Shown piece by piece: positions 8,484 through 17,594 of a stretch of 46,995 nucleotides of DNA (the stretch's first letter is position 1; each line of letters opens with the position of its first letter). The position numbers were made by a program, and so were the translations under genes. Origin of the DNA: Bryobacterales bacterium (GTDB taxonomy: Bacteria > Acidobacteriota > Terriglobia > Bryobacterales > Bryobacteraceae); contig PLRS01000081.1 of the NCBI GenBank assembly GCA_003164035.1, positions 136,245-183,239 of the forward strand. The letters run 5' to 3'. The notes beneath the pieces are model-generated. The model was given only the letters and a program-made list of their open reading frames with translations, did no database searches and was not told where the DNA came from.

Positions 8484-9949
8484 CGCCGGGGAAACGCTTG
8501 CCATTGCTCACTCAGTTTTGGACACGTCGGGGCCGTGGTCCGTCATCCGCTCGGTGCTACGCGGCCGCACTCTTTCTGGCCGCGGCCGCACAGATCGCGC
8601 GGTTGCCTCTCGATCCTCCTACCCTGATCCCATATATCACGTACCTGCCCTTCGTCTTGCTCAGCGCGGCGTATGGGGGATTCTGGCCCGGACTGCTAAC
8701 GACCGTACTGTGCTTTCTCGAAGCGCTGTACTTTGCTACGGAGCCCATCGGGAGCTTGGCCGTCCGGAACCCAGGCAACTGGTTTGGACTAGGCGCTCTT
8801 GTGCTTACGGGCCTGCTCGCCAATATCCTGTTCGAGGGGGTGAAGAGGGCGAGGCTGGCCTCCAATCTGGAATTGACCACGATGTACGCCAATACTCCCG
8901 TAGCCCTGATGGTTCTCGATAGCGACCTCCGGGTGCGGAAGGCCAACGATATGGCCCGCGGATTCGCGGGACCTGGGGCGGTGGATCCCGTGGGTCAACG
9001 ACTGGGTGGGATACTCCGATGCCTGAACGCATTGGCAGACCCACGAGGATGCGGCGATGGGCCGGCTTGTTCCCAATGCCAGGTGCGAAGCGCGGCGCTC
9101 GACAGCGCGCGGAACGGCATATCGCACAAAAATGTGGAGGCCTGGGTACCTGTTGCTATCGAAGGGCGCGTTGAGCGGCGATACCTTTCCGTCTCTACCG
9201 GTGTCATTCAGACGGACGGGGAAAGACTGATCCTGGTGTCCGCATCCGACGTCACCCGACTCAAGAAATCCGAAGGGGCTCTGAGCGAAACCGTCCGTGC
9301 GCTCGAATCGGCGCTGGCTGGGAAGACCGTCTTGCTCAAGGAAATTCACCACAGGGTGAAGAATAACCTCGCGGTCATCTCCAGTTTGTTGAGCATGAAG
9401 GCCGATACCGTGGAGGTAAAAGAAGCCAAAGAGGCTTTGGAGGAGAGCCAGCGGCGCGTCTTCTCCATCGCGCTGATCCACGAGCAGCTCTACGGCTCGG
9501 ACCACCTGGATCGTATCAATTTCTTCGAGTACGCCCGGCAACTGGTCGAACAACTGCAATCCTCGTTTGTCGGCTCGCCCGAACAAATCGACGTCGTGCT
9601 GGACGTCGCTCCCATCGAAATGGGGGTCCATCGGGCGGTTCCGTGCGCGCTGATCCTGAACGAATTGGTGTCCAACGCGTTCAAGCATGCGTTTCCCGGC
9701 GCGCGGCGCGGCGAAGTTCTGGTTTCCCTCCGGGAACCCTCGCCCGGCTACCTGGAATTGGCGGTCGCGGACAATGGCATCGGCTCACCGCCCGGCCTTG
9801 CGGCCCGACATACGCGATCCCTCGGCTTGGAAATCGTCGGTATTTTGAGCCGGCAACTGGAGGGGTCGCTCGAACAGCAATCCGCTATCGGCGCCGGGAC
9901 CCGATTTGTCCTTCGGTTTCCCGCGGGTAGTTCACGCCGGGCGGCGTAG
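8480..9949 (+). CDS. Membrane sensor histidine kinase (DUF4118-like TM region, PAS, HisKA_2)
   Basis: A 489-residue kinase. Three to four hydrophobic segments at residues about 25-120 resemble the KdpD-like DUF4118 membrane domain. A PAS domain follows (about 135-258), carrying four cysteines C181, C191, C197 and C200. The phospho-acceptor region is of the HisKA_2/HWE type (LLKEIHHRVKNNLAVISSL, H290/H291), followed by an ATPase domain with ELVSNAFKHAF and ADNGIGSP. It begins in a 4-base overlap with the upstream hybrid kinase. The first receiver of that upstream protein is a plausible partner, which is an inference from position. Confidence 0.92.
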   Translation: MTPGKRLPLLTQFWTRRGRGPSSARCYAAALFLAAAAQIARLPLDPPTLIPYITYLPFVLLSAAYGGFWPGLLTTVLCFLEALYFATEPIGSLAVRNPGNWFGLGALVLTGLLANILFEGVKRARLASNLELTTMYANTPVALMVLDSDLRVRKANDMARGFAGPGAVDPVGQRLGGILRCLNALADPRGCGDGPACSQCQVRSAALDSARNGISHKNVEAWVPVAIEGRVERRYLSVSTGVIQTDGERLILVSASDVTRLKKSEGALSETVRALESALAGKTVLLKEIHHRVKNNLAVISSLLSMKADTVEVKEAKEALEESQRRVFSIALIHEQLYGSDHLDRINFFEYARQLVEQLQSSFVGSPEQIDVVLDVAPIEMGVHRAVPCALILNELVSNAFKHAFPGARRGEVLVSLREPSPGYLELAVADNGIGSPPGLAARHTRSLGLEIVGILSRQLEGSLEQQSAIGAGTRFVLRFPAGSSRRAA

Positions 9950-10081
9950 GGCCGAATCGAAGGGCCTGGCGACCAGGCGGCCGCGCGGGGACGAGGGACT
10001 GCCCCACACATTGGGCCAGCCACTCCACTTTCCTGTCGCACCCATGACGAAGCGCGGCGCCCTCGCGGGAATAGGGGGCTA

Positions 10082-10520
10082 TCACTCCAGCCACGCGCGA
10101 AGCGTTTCCAAAAGGCGGATCACTTCCCGGTAGCACTTATCAAACGAGGGCGCCAGCCTCGCAGGCTCAAGGTCGAATGCGGCGGTTAAGCGCGCCGTTT
10201 GGGAGCACAACCGCGGACGGCAAATCCCCGCGCGCTGTCCGCGTTCGCGTAGCGAGATCCGGGGCGAGTTTGGCCGGGCAGTCGTCATCGCTGTCCAGAA
10301 TGACCAGAATTCCCCCGCCCGCTTCGGCGCGCACGGCCGCGAGCTTCACAGCCCTTTCCAATTCCCCGGGCTTCAAGAGTTTACTCCTGGGAATGCGAAT
10401 CGGATGAGGAATGTCGACTGCCAGCCCAGGATCGAAACGTTGGGCGATTCTGCGAATGAGAATGGGAACCGACTCGCACTCTCCGTGCCCTTCCACAATG
10501 CATACGATTCGAACCGGCAT
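10082..10520 (-). pseudogene. DUF4276 family TOPRIM-like protein, broken by internal deletion and frameshift
   Basis: The first frame reads MPVRIVCIVEGHGECESVPI... with TOPRIM-like acidic motifs (VEGHGE and ILVILDSDDDCP) and stops after SAVVLPNGALNRRIRP. The normal C-terminal end of the family (TAAFDLEPARLAPSFDKCYREV) is present immediately downstream but in another frame and ends at 10082. The roughly 80-residue middle section expected between these parts is absent. The likely history is an internal deletion near 10180-10190 that also changed frame. Its ATG shares one base with the stop of the upstream ATPase gene (TGATG), as in a two-gene operon. Confidence 0.75.
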
Positions 10521-11741
10521 CAGGTACGCTCGCGGTCGAATAGGCGGACCTGTTTGTCGACCTGTTTGGGGGAAGACTCGGGATCCGGGCGTAACTGGTC
10601 CATCCGCAGCAGTTCGCCAGGAGTGTAAGGGCGGCCCTGCAATGCTGCACGGCCCGCCCGATCCAGCGGTGCGATGTGGGTGGATCCCTCTTCGGCGTAG
10701 ACAGCCAGGATGGAACTCGGATCGAGCCGTTCATCGTCCAGCAGATCCCCGCTATGGCTCGTTACGATGACTTGCGTGTTGCGACTGGCCTCCTTCAGTC
10801 CATCGTGGAGCAAGCCCGCCGCGGCGGGATGGAGCGCGATTTCGGGCTCTTCAATACCGACCAGCGGCACGCGGGGTCCGGCGCCGTTTCCAGACTGGAA
10901 TAGCGCCACCAGAATTCCGAGAGCGCGAACCGTGCCGTCGGACATGTTCGCAGCCAGGAAGCGCCAGGGATCCTTCAACCCGGCGACCTGCTGTCGAAAC
11001 TCCAGAGTTTCCTTCGGGCCGATCACCTTCACATCGACCCCGCGAACGCCTGGAACCACTCTTGACAAGTACTCCTCGATCCGCTCTTTTCGGCTCGGGT
11101 TGTTCTTCTTCAACTGGGCCAGGACACTGGCAATATGGCTGCCGTCGCGCGCCAGCAGGTCGCCGGCGTCGGGCGACTGGAGGTCGCGCATGCTGTCGGG
11201 GTTCAGACTGTAGAATCCCATTCGGGAAAGAGCTTCGTAGACGGGCCGAAACGCGGGAAGTCCGGAGGCGTTCACCAGATACAGCCGGTCGATGGCGGCG
11301 GCCGGCCCGGGCTGGGTGGTCTCCGCCACCTGGCCCGATTCCACTCGAAAATATTGAACCTCACCGAGGGCTTCCGCGGCCCCGATCCTGCATTCTTCCT
11401 CCTGAACGTCAAAGCCGCCCTGCGGGCGCGCTCCAATCCGAAACGCGTAGTGGCCAACCTGTCCGGAGCTGAGCGCAAACCACAGGCGCAGTCCGAAATT
11501 ATTGGGATGTCCCCCAGATCGCCGACGCACGTCGTTGATGCCGCCCCGCTCTCTAAGGGCATGTTCAAGTGAAGTGCGGAGCGAGTCAGTGACAAAGCGC
11601 AACGCGTCCAGGAAATTGCTCTTCCCTGCGCCATTCCTTCGGTCCCACGAGAAACGTCAACGGACCGAGCCTGACGTCGCACGCGGCGAGGCTCTTGAAG
11701 TTCTTCAGCGCGACCCTCGTCAAGAAGGTTGGACTTGTCAT
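10520..11741 (-). pseudogene. AAA/RecF-like ATPase, frameshifted in Walker A
   Basis: The gene starts at the ATG at 11741 (MTSPTFLTRVALKNFKSLAA...LTFLVGP) and should continue into NGAGKSNFLDALRFVTDSL, but these parts are in different frames. The break is at 11635-11641, within the Walker A codons (bases CCGAAGGAATGG). Downstream, 360 residues stay open to 10520 with a signature motif (NMSDGTVRALGIL), Walker B (LVGIEEPEIALHP) and a switch histidine (VIVTSHSGDLLD). It pairs with the DUF4276 gene, a common ATPase plus TOPRIM arrangement that resembles a split OLD system. Because both genes are broken, decay is likelier than sequencing error. The 181 bases between it and aguA hold nothing recognised. 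Confidence 0.75.
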
Positions 11742-11922
11742 AGTGACCTAGCGAGTGGCGCGCGGCTTCTCCGGATCGCGCGTTTAGCGCCCGCCGCGCT
11801 CCTCTCCTATGCTATCTCTACCACGTTGCCAACCTGGCCCACAACGAGAAAGGGCTTCAGTATTGGCGCCGCAGACAAGGAATGCCGGCAGCAATGCCCA
11901 CGCGCCACAGCATCGTCAGAAT

Positions 11923-12951
11923 TCACGCCGGCTGTTGCTGGGTCATGCAGTGGAGCGCGCCGAGGCCCCAGATCAGCCCGGTGGCGTCAATGCCGGCGAC
12001 TTCGCGATCGGGGAACAGGCGCGCCAGCGTGTTCAGCGCCACGCGATCGGCCGGGTCGTTGAAGGTGGGTACCAGCACCAGGCGGTTGGCGATGTAGAAG
12101 TTGGCATAGCTGGCCGGAAGGCGTTGGCCCGAGAAAATCAACGGACGCGGCATGGGCAGCTTCACCAGCTTCAAGCCGGCGGCCCGCAGCAGAGCGTGAT
12201 TCTCGCGCAGCGGCTCGTAGTTGGGGTCGGTTTTATCGGTCTCCGCCGCGACGGCCACCGTGTCCCGCGCAACGAAGCGGGCCAGGTCGTCGACGTGGCC
12301 GTGGGTATCGTCGCCGGCGATCCCGTTGCGCAGCCAGACGACGCGTTCGGCGCCAAGGTAATCGCGAAGTTTCCGCTCCACCGCGGCGCGGCTCATGCCC
12401 GGATTGCGCGCCTGCACCGGGCTGAGCAGGCATTCCTCGGTGGTCAGAAGAAGTCCCTTGCCGTTGACGTCGATGCTGCCGCCTTCGAGCACCATATCCG
12501 GCTCCCACAGGGGCAGTTTCAGCGCGCGGGCGAGCGACCGCGGGACGGCGGCGTCCAGTTGCCAATCGTCGTACTTGGCCCAGGCGTTGAAGCGCCATCC
12601 GGTGGCCGCGATGGCGCCGCTGGGATGGCGGACGAACAACGGGCAGTAGTCGCGGGTCCAGACACGATTGGTCGGAAGCACCCGGAATTCCACCGCCTCG
12701 AGATCGGCGCCGACTTTGACCAGGATGCCGCGCGCCTGCCGCTCCAGGGCGCGATCACGCACCAGAATACGCACCCGCTCGACGCGGCTCAACTTGCGCA
12801 CGATCTCGCCGTACACCCACGGGATGGGAGCGAAGCGGCCGGGCCAGTCGTCGCGATTGTGCGGCCAGGCGATCCAGGTGGCCTCGTGCGGCTCCCACTC
12901 GGCCGGCATGCGGAAGCCGGCGCGGCGCGGTGTGGCGGCGGGCAGCGTCAA
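11923..12951 (-). CDS. aguA: Agmatine deiminase
   Basis: Hydrolyses agmatine to N-carbamoylputrescine and ammonia. The product shows the family start FRMPAEWEPHEATWIAWPHN, the substrate loop NRVWTRDYCPLFV, the catalytic region GIAGDDTHGHVDD and the C-terminal catalytic cysteine in ALHCMTQQQPA. Starting at the TTG at 12951 gives 342 residues, the normal family length, and a TTGA overlap with the aguB stop. The ATG at 12909 would remove 14 residues and is the alternative. Together with aguB it converts agmatine to putrescine. Confidence 0.93.
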   Translation of the reverse strand: MTLPAATPRRAGFRMPAEWEPHEATWIAWPHNRDDWPGRFAPIPWVYGEIVRKLSRVERVRILVRDRALERQARGILVKVGADLEAVEFRVLPTNRVWTRDYCPLFVRHPSGAIAATGWRFNAWAKYDDWQLDAAVPRSLARALKLPLWEPDMVLEGGSIDVNGKGLLLTTEECLLSPVQARNPGMSRAAVERKLRDYLGAERVVWLRNGIAGDDTHGHVDDLARFVARDTVAVAAETDKTDPNYEPLRENHALLRAAGLKLVKLPMPRPLIFSGQRLPASYANFYIANRLVLVPTFNDPADRVALNTLARLFPDREVAGIDATGLIWGLGALHCMTQQQPA

Positions 12952-13829
12952 TCGATCACCCGGTTCAGGATCGGCCCGTAGGCGTCGATGCGGCGATCGC
13001 GCAGGAACGGCCAGTTGCGCCGCACTTCCTCGATCCGGGCGGGATCGCACTCCACAATCAGCGTATCCTCCTGATCGTGGGAAGCTTCGGCCAACACCTG
13101 GCCAAACGGATCGGCCACGAACGATGCGCCCCAGAATTCCAGGCCCTGGCCGGGCGGCCCTTCATAGCCCACCCGGTTCACAGCCGCCACGTACACGCCG
13201 TTGGCAATCGCGTGCGAGCGCTGGATGGTGCGCCAGGCATCGTGCTGCGCTACCCCGTATTGCGCTTTTTCCGACGGGTGCCAGCCGATGGCGGTGGGAT
13301 AAAACAGCACCTGGGCTCCGGCCAGCGCCGCCAGCCGCGCGGCCTCCGGATACCATTGATCCCAGCACACCAGCGGCGCGATTCGCGCGTACCGGGTATC
13401 GAAACAGCGAAAGCCCAGGTCGCCCGGAGTGAAGTAATACTTTTCAAAGTAGAGCGGATCGTCGGGAATGTGCATCTTGCGGTAGATGCCGGCCAGGCTG
13501 CCATCGGCGTCGAAGACCACCGCCGTGTTGTGGTAGACGCCGGCCGTGCGTCGCTCGAAAATCGAGCCGACAATGGCGATTTCCAGCTCGCGAGCCAGCG
13601 CGGAAAAGCACTCCGTGGTGGGGCCCGGAACCGGCTCGGCCAGGTCGAAGAGAGCGGCATTCTCTTCGCGGCAGAAATACTGGGAGCGGAACAGCTCCTG
13701 CACGCAGACGATTTGCGCCCCGCCCGAGGCCGCCTGGCGGATGCGCGCGGCAGCTTTGGCCAGGTTGGCGCCGGAGTCGGGCGAGCACGACATCTGGATC
13801 AGACCGATTTTGAAGGGAGTTTGGGGCAT
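12948..13829 (-). CDS. aguB: N-carbamoylputrescine amidase
   Basis: A 293-residue nitrilase-superfamily enzyme that releases putrescine from N-carbamoylputrescine. The Glu-Lys-Cys triad is visible: E in VCVQELFRSQYF, K in GIYRKMHIPDDP and C in APLVCWDQWYPEAARL. The segment YFTPGDLGFRCFDTRYARI is typical of the plant/bacterial AguB group. It overlaps aguA by four bases and lies upstream of it in the same operon. Confidence 0.94.
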   Translation of the reverse strand: MPQTPFKIGLIQMSCSPDSGANLAKAAARIRQAASGGAQIVCVQELFRSQYFCREENAALFDLAEPVPGPTTECFSALARELEIAIVGSIFERRTAGVYHNTAVVFDADGSLAGIYRKMHIPDDPLYFEKYYFTPGDLGFRCFDTRYARIAPLVCWDQWYPEAARLAALAGAQVLFYPTAIGWHPSEKAQYGVAQHDAWRTIQRSHAIANGVYVAAVNRVGYEGPPGQGLEFWGASFVADPFGQVLAEASHDQEDTLIVECDPARIEEVRRNWPFLRDRRIDAYGPILNRVID

Positions 13830-13851
13830 GGGGGGATCTCCAGCAAAAACC

Positions 13852-13942
13852 GTTAGCCACAGATGAACGCAGATAAACGCAGATGAAAAACCAAACCCCT
13901 TATCCCGTCTTATCTGTGTTCATCTGTGTTCATCTGTGGCTA
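13852..13942. repeat. Inverted repeat of the CATCTGTG type
   Basis: A long hairpin whose arms read TTAGCCACAGATGAACGCAG and its near complement ending CATCTGTGGCTAA, with internal tandem ACGCAGAT(A/G)A units and an AT-rich loop. It lies 9 bases after the stop of the epimerase gene and before aguB. It may act as a terminator or transcript boundary. Elements with this sequence are dispersed in many soil bacteria (from memory, not searched). Confidence 0.8.
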
Positions 13943-13950
13943 ATTCTCTC

Positions 13951-14949
13951 TTAAACCGCTGCCGGCGAATTGGCCTTGCCCATCCCCAGCAGGCGCTCGT
14001 CGAATTCGAAGCTGGCGGTGCGCGGCTTCTGGTTGCGCACGTACCAGCGGTAGGTCTCCTTCAAGCCAACGTCGAAGGGCGTCAGCTTCATCTTCAAGAT
14101 GCGCGTGACCTTGCCGATATTCATGGTGATGGGCGCCAGGTCGAAGTATTCGCCGAAGTAGAACGGCTCTTCCATGGCATTGCCGCCGGCCTGCAGAATC
14201 AGGTCGCGGGGCACCCGTGCCAGGCTGGCTTCGGTATTGGCGGCCTTGGCCAGCCGCTCCACCACTTCCACCTGGGTGAGCGGTTTGGGATCGCCCATGT
14301 TGAAGGCCTCGCCCACGGCCCGCGGCTCCTCCATGGCGCGCATTAACGCTTCCACCACATCGTTGACGTAGGCAAACTGCATCAGGCGGTGACCGTCGCC
14401 GGGAATGACGATCGGCCGGCCGGCGCGCAACCGGTCCCAGAAAAACTGTTCCCGGTAGTACGGGTTGTTGGGTCCGTAGACGAATGGGGGCCGGAAGGTG
14501 ACCAGCGGCAGCCCGGTTTGGGCGTGCATGCGGAACAGCAGCCGTTCGGTGGTGGCCTTATTGCTGCAGTAGGGATCGGCGTGGTATTCGGGAGCCAGCG
14601 GATCGCTCTCCTTGTGGTTCAATCCATCGCCATAGGCGGCTACGCTCGACATGAAGATGTAGCGTTGCAGGCGGAAGCCGACCGCGCGGACCGTGGCTTC
14701 CACCTGGGCGGCCGTGGTGCCGCGCTCCCAATCGTAGGCGTTATCGAAAACGACTTCGAAACGGCGGCCGTCGAGCGCTTCGCGCAGAGAGGCTGCGTCG
14801 TTGCGGTCGGCCATCAGATTTTCGACGCGGCGGCTGAAGTCGTGTTTGGGCTTGCGATGCAATACCGAGACTTCGTGACCCGCTTTCACCAGCGATTCCA
14901 CCAGCGAACGGCCGATGAACAGAGTCCCGCCGATAACCAGTACTTTCAT
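13951..14949 (-). CDS. NAD-dependent epimerase/dehydratase (extended SDR)
   Basis: A 332-residue protein from the ATG at 14949. It begins with a dinucleotide fold (VLVIGGTLFIGRSLVESLV, GGTxFIG form of the glycine motif), then LHRKPKHDF at the cofactor-selecting end of strand 2. FMSSVAAYGDG supplies the catalytic Ser region and YCSNKATTE the YxxxK pair. The substrate is not clear; relatives act on nucleotide sugars. It follows inositol-phosphate synthase on the same strand, so a role in cell-envelope glycolipid or phospho-inositol metabolism is possible but inferred. Confidence 0.85.
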   Translation of the reverse strand: MKVLVIGGTLFIGRSLVESLVKAGHEVSVLHRKPKHDFSRRVENLMADRNDAASLREALDGRRFEVVFDNAYDWERGTTAAQVEATVRAVGFRLQRYIFMSSVAAYGDGLNHKESDPLAPEYHADPYCSNKATTERLLFRMHAQTGLPLVTFRPPFVYGPNNPYYREQFFWDRLRAGRPIVIPGDGHRLMQFAYVNDVVEALMRAMEEPRAVGEAFNMGDPKPLTQVEVVERLAKAANTEASLARVPRDLILQAGGNAMEEPFYFGEYFDLAPITMNIGKVTRILKMKLTPFDVGLKETYRWYVRNQKPRTASFEFDERLLGMGKANSPAAV

Positions 14950-15009
14950 ATATTCCCAGTGATACGGACGCACCGGCGCACCGGTGCGTCTTAGAAAAAG
15001 ATACGACGA

Positions 15010-16329
15010 TTAATCGTAATATTCCAGTCCCAGGTGCGTAATCAGGTCCTCACCCCGCATCCAGCGCAAGGTATTCTTGAGTTTCATCAACTGGATGAAG
15101 ATGTCGTGCTCGGGGTAAACCTCGGGGGCGTGCATGGGTCCCTTAAAGTAGAACGACAGCCATTCCTGCACGCCGCGCATGCCGCAGCGCTGCGCCAGGT
15201 CCATGAACAGTACCAGGTCCAGAACCAGAGGCGCCGCCAGAATCGAGTCGCGGCACAGGAAATTGACCTTGATCTGCATCGGATAGCCCAGCCAGCCGAA
15301 AATGTCGATGTTATCCCAACCCTCCTTGGCGTCGCCACGGGGAGGGTAATATTCGATGCGGACCTTATGATAGAGATTATCGTAGAGATCGGGATAAAGC
15401 TGTTTCTGGAAAATATACTCTAAAGCGCTGGATTTAGTGACTTCCTTCGACCGGAACGAGCCCGGATCGTCGAGCACTTCGCCATCCCGGTTGCCCAGGA
15501 TGTTGGTCGAAAACCAACCCCTCACGCCCAGCAGGCGCGATTTCAAGCCGGGGGCGATCAGCGTCTTCATAAACGTTTGGCCGCTCTTATAATCCTTGCC
15601 GCTCAACGGGAGATTGCGCTCCCGGGCGAGTTCGAGCAGCGCCGGCGTGTCCGTAGTCACGTGGGGTGCGCCGTTGGAATAGGGGACGCCCGACTTCAAC
15701 GCCGCGTAAGCGTAAATCTGGCTGGGTGAGATGGCTGGGTCGCTTTTCTTCAAGCCACATTCGAATTTTTCCAGAGAGGAATGGACTTCGCCGGCCTCCG
15801 CGAAGACTTCCGTCGATCCGCACCAGATCATGGTTAAGCGGGCGGCTCCGGTGCGCTGCTTGAACTGGCGGATGTCCTCCATCACGGCTTCCGCGTAGTC
15901 CATCTTCGAGCCGCCGGTCATGACGTTGGGCCCGTTGATCTTCTTGACGAAATTCGGGTCGAACACCGCCTTCATGGGTTTAATCGCCTGTAGCGGCGCC
16001 TTCACCCGTTCGAGCAGGCCCATCTCGAGCACCCCAGCCTTGACTGCGGCCTCGTAGGCGTTGTCCTCGAAAATGTCCCACCCGCCGATCACCAGGTCCG
16101 ACGGATCAGCCAGCGGGACGAAGTCCTTAATGGCCGGGCTACGGCCTTCGGTGCGCTTTCCCAGACGGACGGTTCCCAGTTGGGTGAGCGAGCCGATCGG
16201 TTTTCCCAATCCGAGCTTGATTGCTTCCAGGCCGGCGACGAAGGTCGTCGTCACCGCCCCTATTCCCGGTATCAAGACGCCAAGTTTGCCCTCGGCGGGC
16301 GCAATTTGGACGTTGTCTGCAGTTGCCAA
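15010..16329 (-). CDS. ino1: Inositol-3-phosphate synthase
   Basis: Converts glucose 6-phosphate to 1D-myo-inositol 3-phosphate with NAD. The 439-residue product shows the family NAD-binding start KLGVLIPGIGAVTTTFVAG and the conserved blocks DFVPLADPSDLVIGGWDIFED, LSGKDYKSGQTFMKT, GWFSTNILGNRDG and NFLCRDSILAAPLVLDLVLF. The start is a TTG at 16329, supported by an AAAGGAG ribosome binding site ending about 9 bases before it. The gene diverges from the LytTR regulator across only 43 bases. Confidence 0.95.
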   Translation of the reverse strand: MATADNVQIAPAEGKLGVLIPGIGAVTTTFVAGLEAIKLGLGKPIGSLTQLGTVRLGKRTEGRSPAIKDFVPLADPSDLVIGGWDIFEDNAYEAAVKAGVLEMGLLERVKAPLQAIKPMKAVFDPNFVKKINGPNVMTGGSKMDYAEAVMEDIRQFKQRTGAARLTMIWCGSTEVFAEAGEVHSSLEKFECGLKKSDPAISPSQIYAYAALKSGVPYSNGAPHVTTDTPALLELARERNLPLSGKDYKSGQTFMKTLIAPGLKSRLLGVRGWFSTNILGNRDGEVLDDPGSFRSKEVTKSSALEYIFQKQLYPDLYDNLYHKVRIEYYPPRGDAKEGWDNIDIFGWLGYPMQIKVNFLCRDSILAAPLVLDLVLFMDLAQRCGMRGVQEWLSFYFKGPMHAPEVYPEHDIFIQLMKLKNTLRWMRGEDLITHLGLEYYD

Positions 16330-16357
16330 AGTCGGGTCTCCTTTGAAGCCGAAATGC

Positions 16358-16363
16358 TATAAT
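16358..16363 (+). promoter_or_regulatory. Extended -10 (TGCTATAAT), near-leaderless promoter
   Basis: TATAAT at 16358-16363 preceded by TG one base before it. Only nine bases separate it from the ATG at 16373, so transcription would begin at or within a few bases of the start codon. No Shine-Dalgarno sequence fits in that space. Confidence 0.55.
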
Positions 16364-16372
16364 AGCAACTCC

Positions 16373-17176
16373 ATGGGAGATCGCGCGACGGCTACCTTGA
16401 CTACGCTTGTGGTAGACGACGAGCCATTGGCCCGCGAAGAGCTGGCATTTCTGCTGAAAGACTTTGCGGAAATTGAAGTTATCGGTTCTGGCGCGAATGG
16501 CGTGGAAGCCGTGGAAATGATCCGGGAATTGGAGCCGGAGCTGGTTTTTCTGGACGTCAACATGCCGGGGCTGGACGGCATGGGGGTGATCCGCAGGCTG
16601 CGCGAAGAGGGGGTGGAACTGCCCCAGTTCATCTTCGTGACCGCCTACGACCAGTACGCCGTGGAAGCTTTCCGGCTGGAAGCCATGGACTACCTGCTCA
16701 AGCCGCTGGACAAGGCCCGGCTGGCGGAAACGGTGGAGAGAGCGCGCCGCGCGCTGCAGGAAAAGAAGGCCCCGGAGACGGCCCTAACCGCGACCGCCGC
16801 CGGCACTCCGGTGAGCCGGCCGGCCCCATCGGCCGCGCCTCGCACCAAGCTCATGGTCAAGGCCAACAACCGCAACTTCGTGGTGGATGCCAACGAGGTG
16901 ATCTACGCCACCATCGACGATGGCTTGATCACGCTGGTCACCACCAACATGGAAGGCCACTCCAACTACCGCACCATCGAAGATCTGCAAGCCAGCCTGG
17001 ACCGCGAGATGTTCTGGCGCGTACACCGCTCCTACCTGGTAAACATTAACCGGATCAAGGAAGTGGTGCCGTGGTTCAAGTCGAGCTATCAGCTTCGCAT
17101 GGACGACCGAAAGCACACGGAGATCCCCGTAAGTCGAGTACAGACAAAGAAATTACGGGAATTGTTCAAGCTGTAG
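16373..17176 (+). CDS. LytTR-family response regulator
   Basis: A 267-residue regulator with an N-terminal receiver (LVVDDEPLAREELAFLL; phospho-acceptor in LVFLDVNMPGLDG; YLLKPLDKARL) and a C-terminal LytTR DNA-binding domain. The latter shows VDANEVIYATIDDGLITLVT, MFWRVHRSYLVNINRIKEV and a final PVSRVQTKKLRELF. An Ala/Pro-rich linker joins them. The frame is open upstream, but the receiver starts at this ATG and a -10 element lies just before it. No cognate kinase is adjacent. It converges with the PilZ gene, whose stop is two bases away. Confidence 0.95.
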   Translation: MGDRATATLTTLVVDDEPLAREELAFLLKDFAEIEVIGSGANGVEAVEMIRELEPELVFLDVNMPGLDGMGVIRRLREEGVELPQFIFVTAYDQYAVEAFRLEAMDYLLKPLDKARLAETVERARRALQEKKAPETALTATAAGTPVSRPAPSAAPRTKLMVKANNRNFVVDANEVIYATIDDGLITLVTTNMEGHSNYRTIEDLQASLDREMFWRVHRSYLVNINRIKEVVPWFKSSYQLRMDDRKHTEIPVSRVQTKKLRELFKL

Positions 17177-17177
17177 G

Positions 17178-17552
17178 CTAAGGCTCCGCTCCAGGTTCCC
17201 GTTGGGAAGAATCGGCATCCCGCAGCGGCTTGACCGAATCGAGGGCGATGAACCCGCCGGCTTTGAAATCGACGGCTGCGTGGCAGTTCTCCAATCGGAC
17301 AATTTCTCCCACCGCCCAGCATGGCAGCGGTTTGTCGGGGTCGGGTGAAATGTTGAACTCGCAGATCACCTGGTCGCCCAGGTTGAGTCCCACGGGCGCT
17401 TGCAACTGCAAAAGCACACCGCATCCACTCATATTCACCGTAGTGGCGCGGACAATCTGGCCGTTGTTAAACACTTCGACGGTCGTTCCGGCTTCAATAG
17501 CAAAGCGCGGTTCTCTTCTTTTGTCCGAGCCTGCAGGTTCTATTTGTCCCAT
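17178..17552 (-). CDS. PilZ domain protein
   Basis: A 124-residue protein made of one PilZ domain: RREPRF near residue 12 is the RxxxR-type cyclic-di-GMP switch and NMSGCGVLLQL is the DxSxxG-like motif, with N in place of the usual D. A GGAGG site four bases before the ATG supports the start. It may bind c-di-GMP, although the altered second motif leaves this uncertain. Confidence 0.85.
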   Translation of the reverse strand: MGQIEPAGSDKRREPRFAIEAGTTVEVFNNGQIVRATTVNMSGCGVLLQLQAPVGLNLGDQVICEFNISPDPDKPLPCWAVGEIVRLENCHAAVDFKAGGFIALDSVKPLRDADSSQREPGAEP

Positions 17553-17594
17553 CAGTCCTCCTTATCGGCCGGGGGGCCGGCAAGCTTTAGGCAG

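Noticed and set aside
11742-11922. Possible small gene between the decayed ATPase and aguA
   Set aside because: A short stretch reading YLYHVANLAHNEKGLQYW is open in one frame but has no start, no complete domain and no family I recognise.
13852-13942. Possible CRISPR-like tandem repeat (ACGCAGATAA / CATCTGTGTT units)
   Set aside because: The units are short, adjacent and arranged as one inverted hairpin without spacers; no CRISPR array is present in the window.
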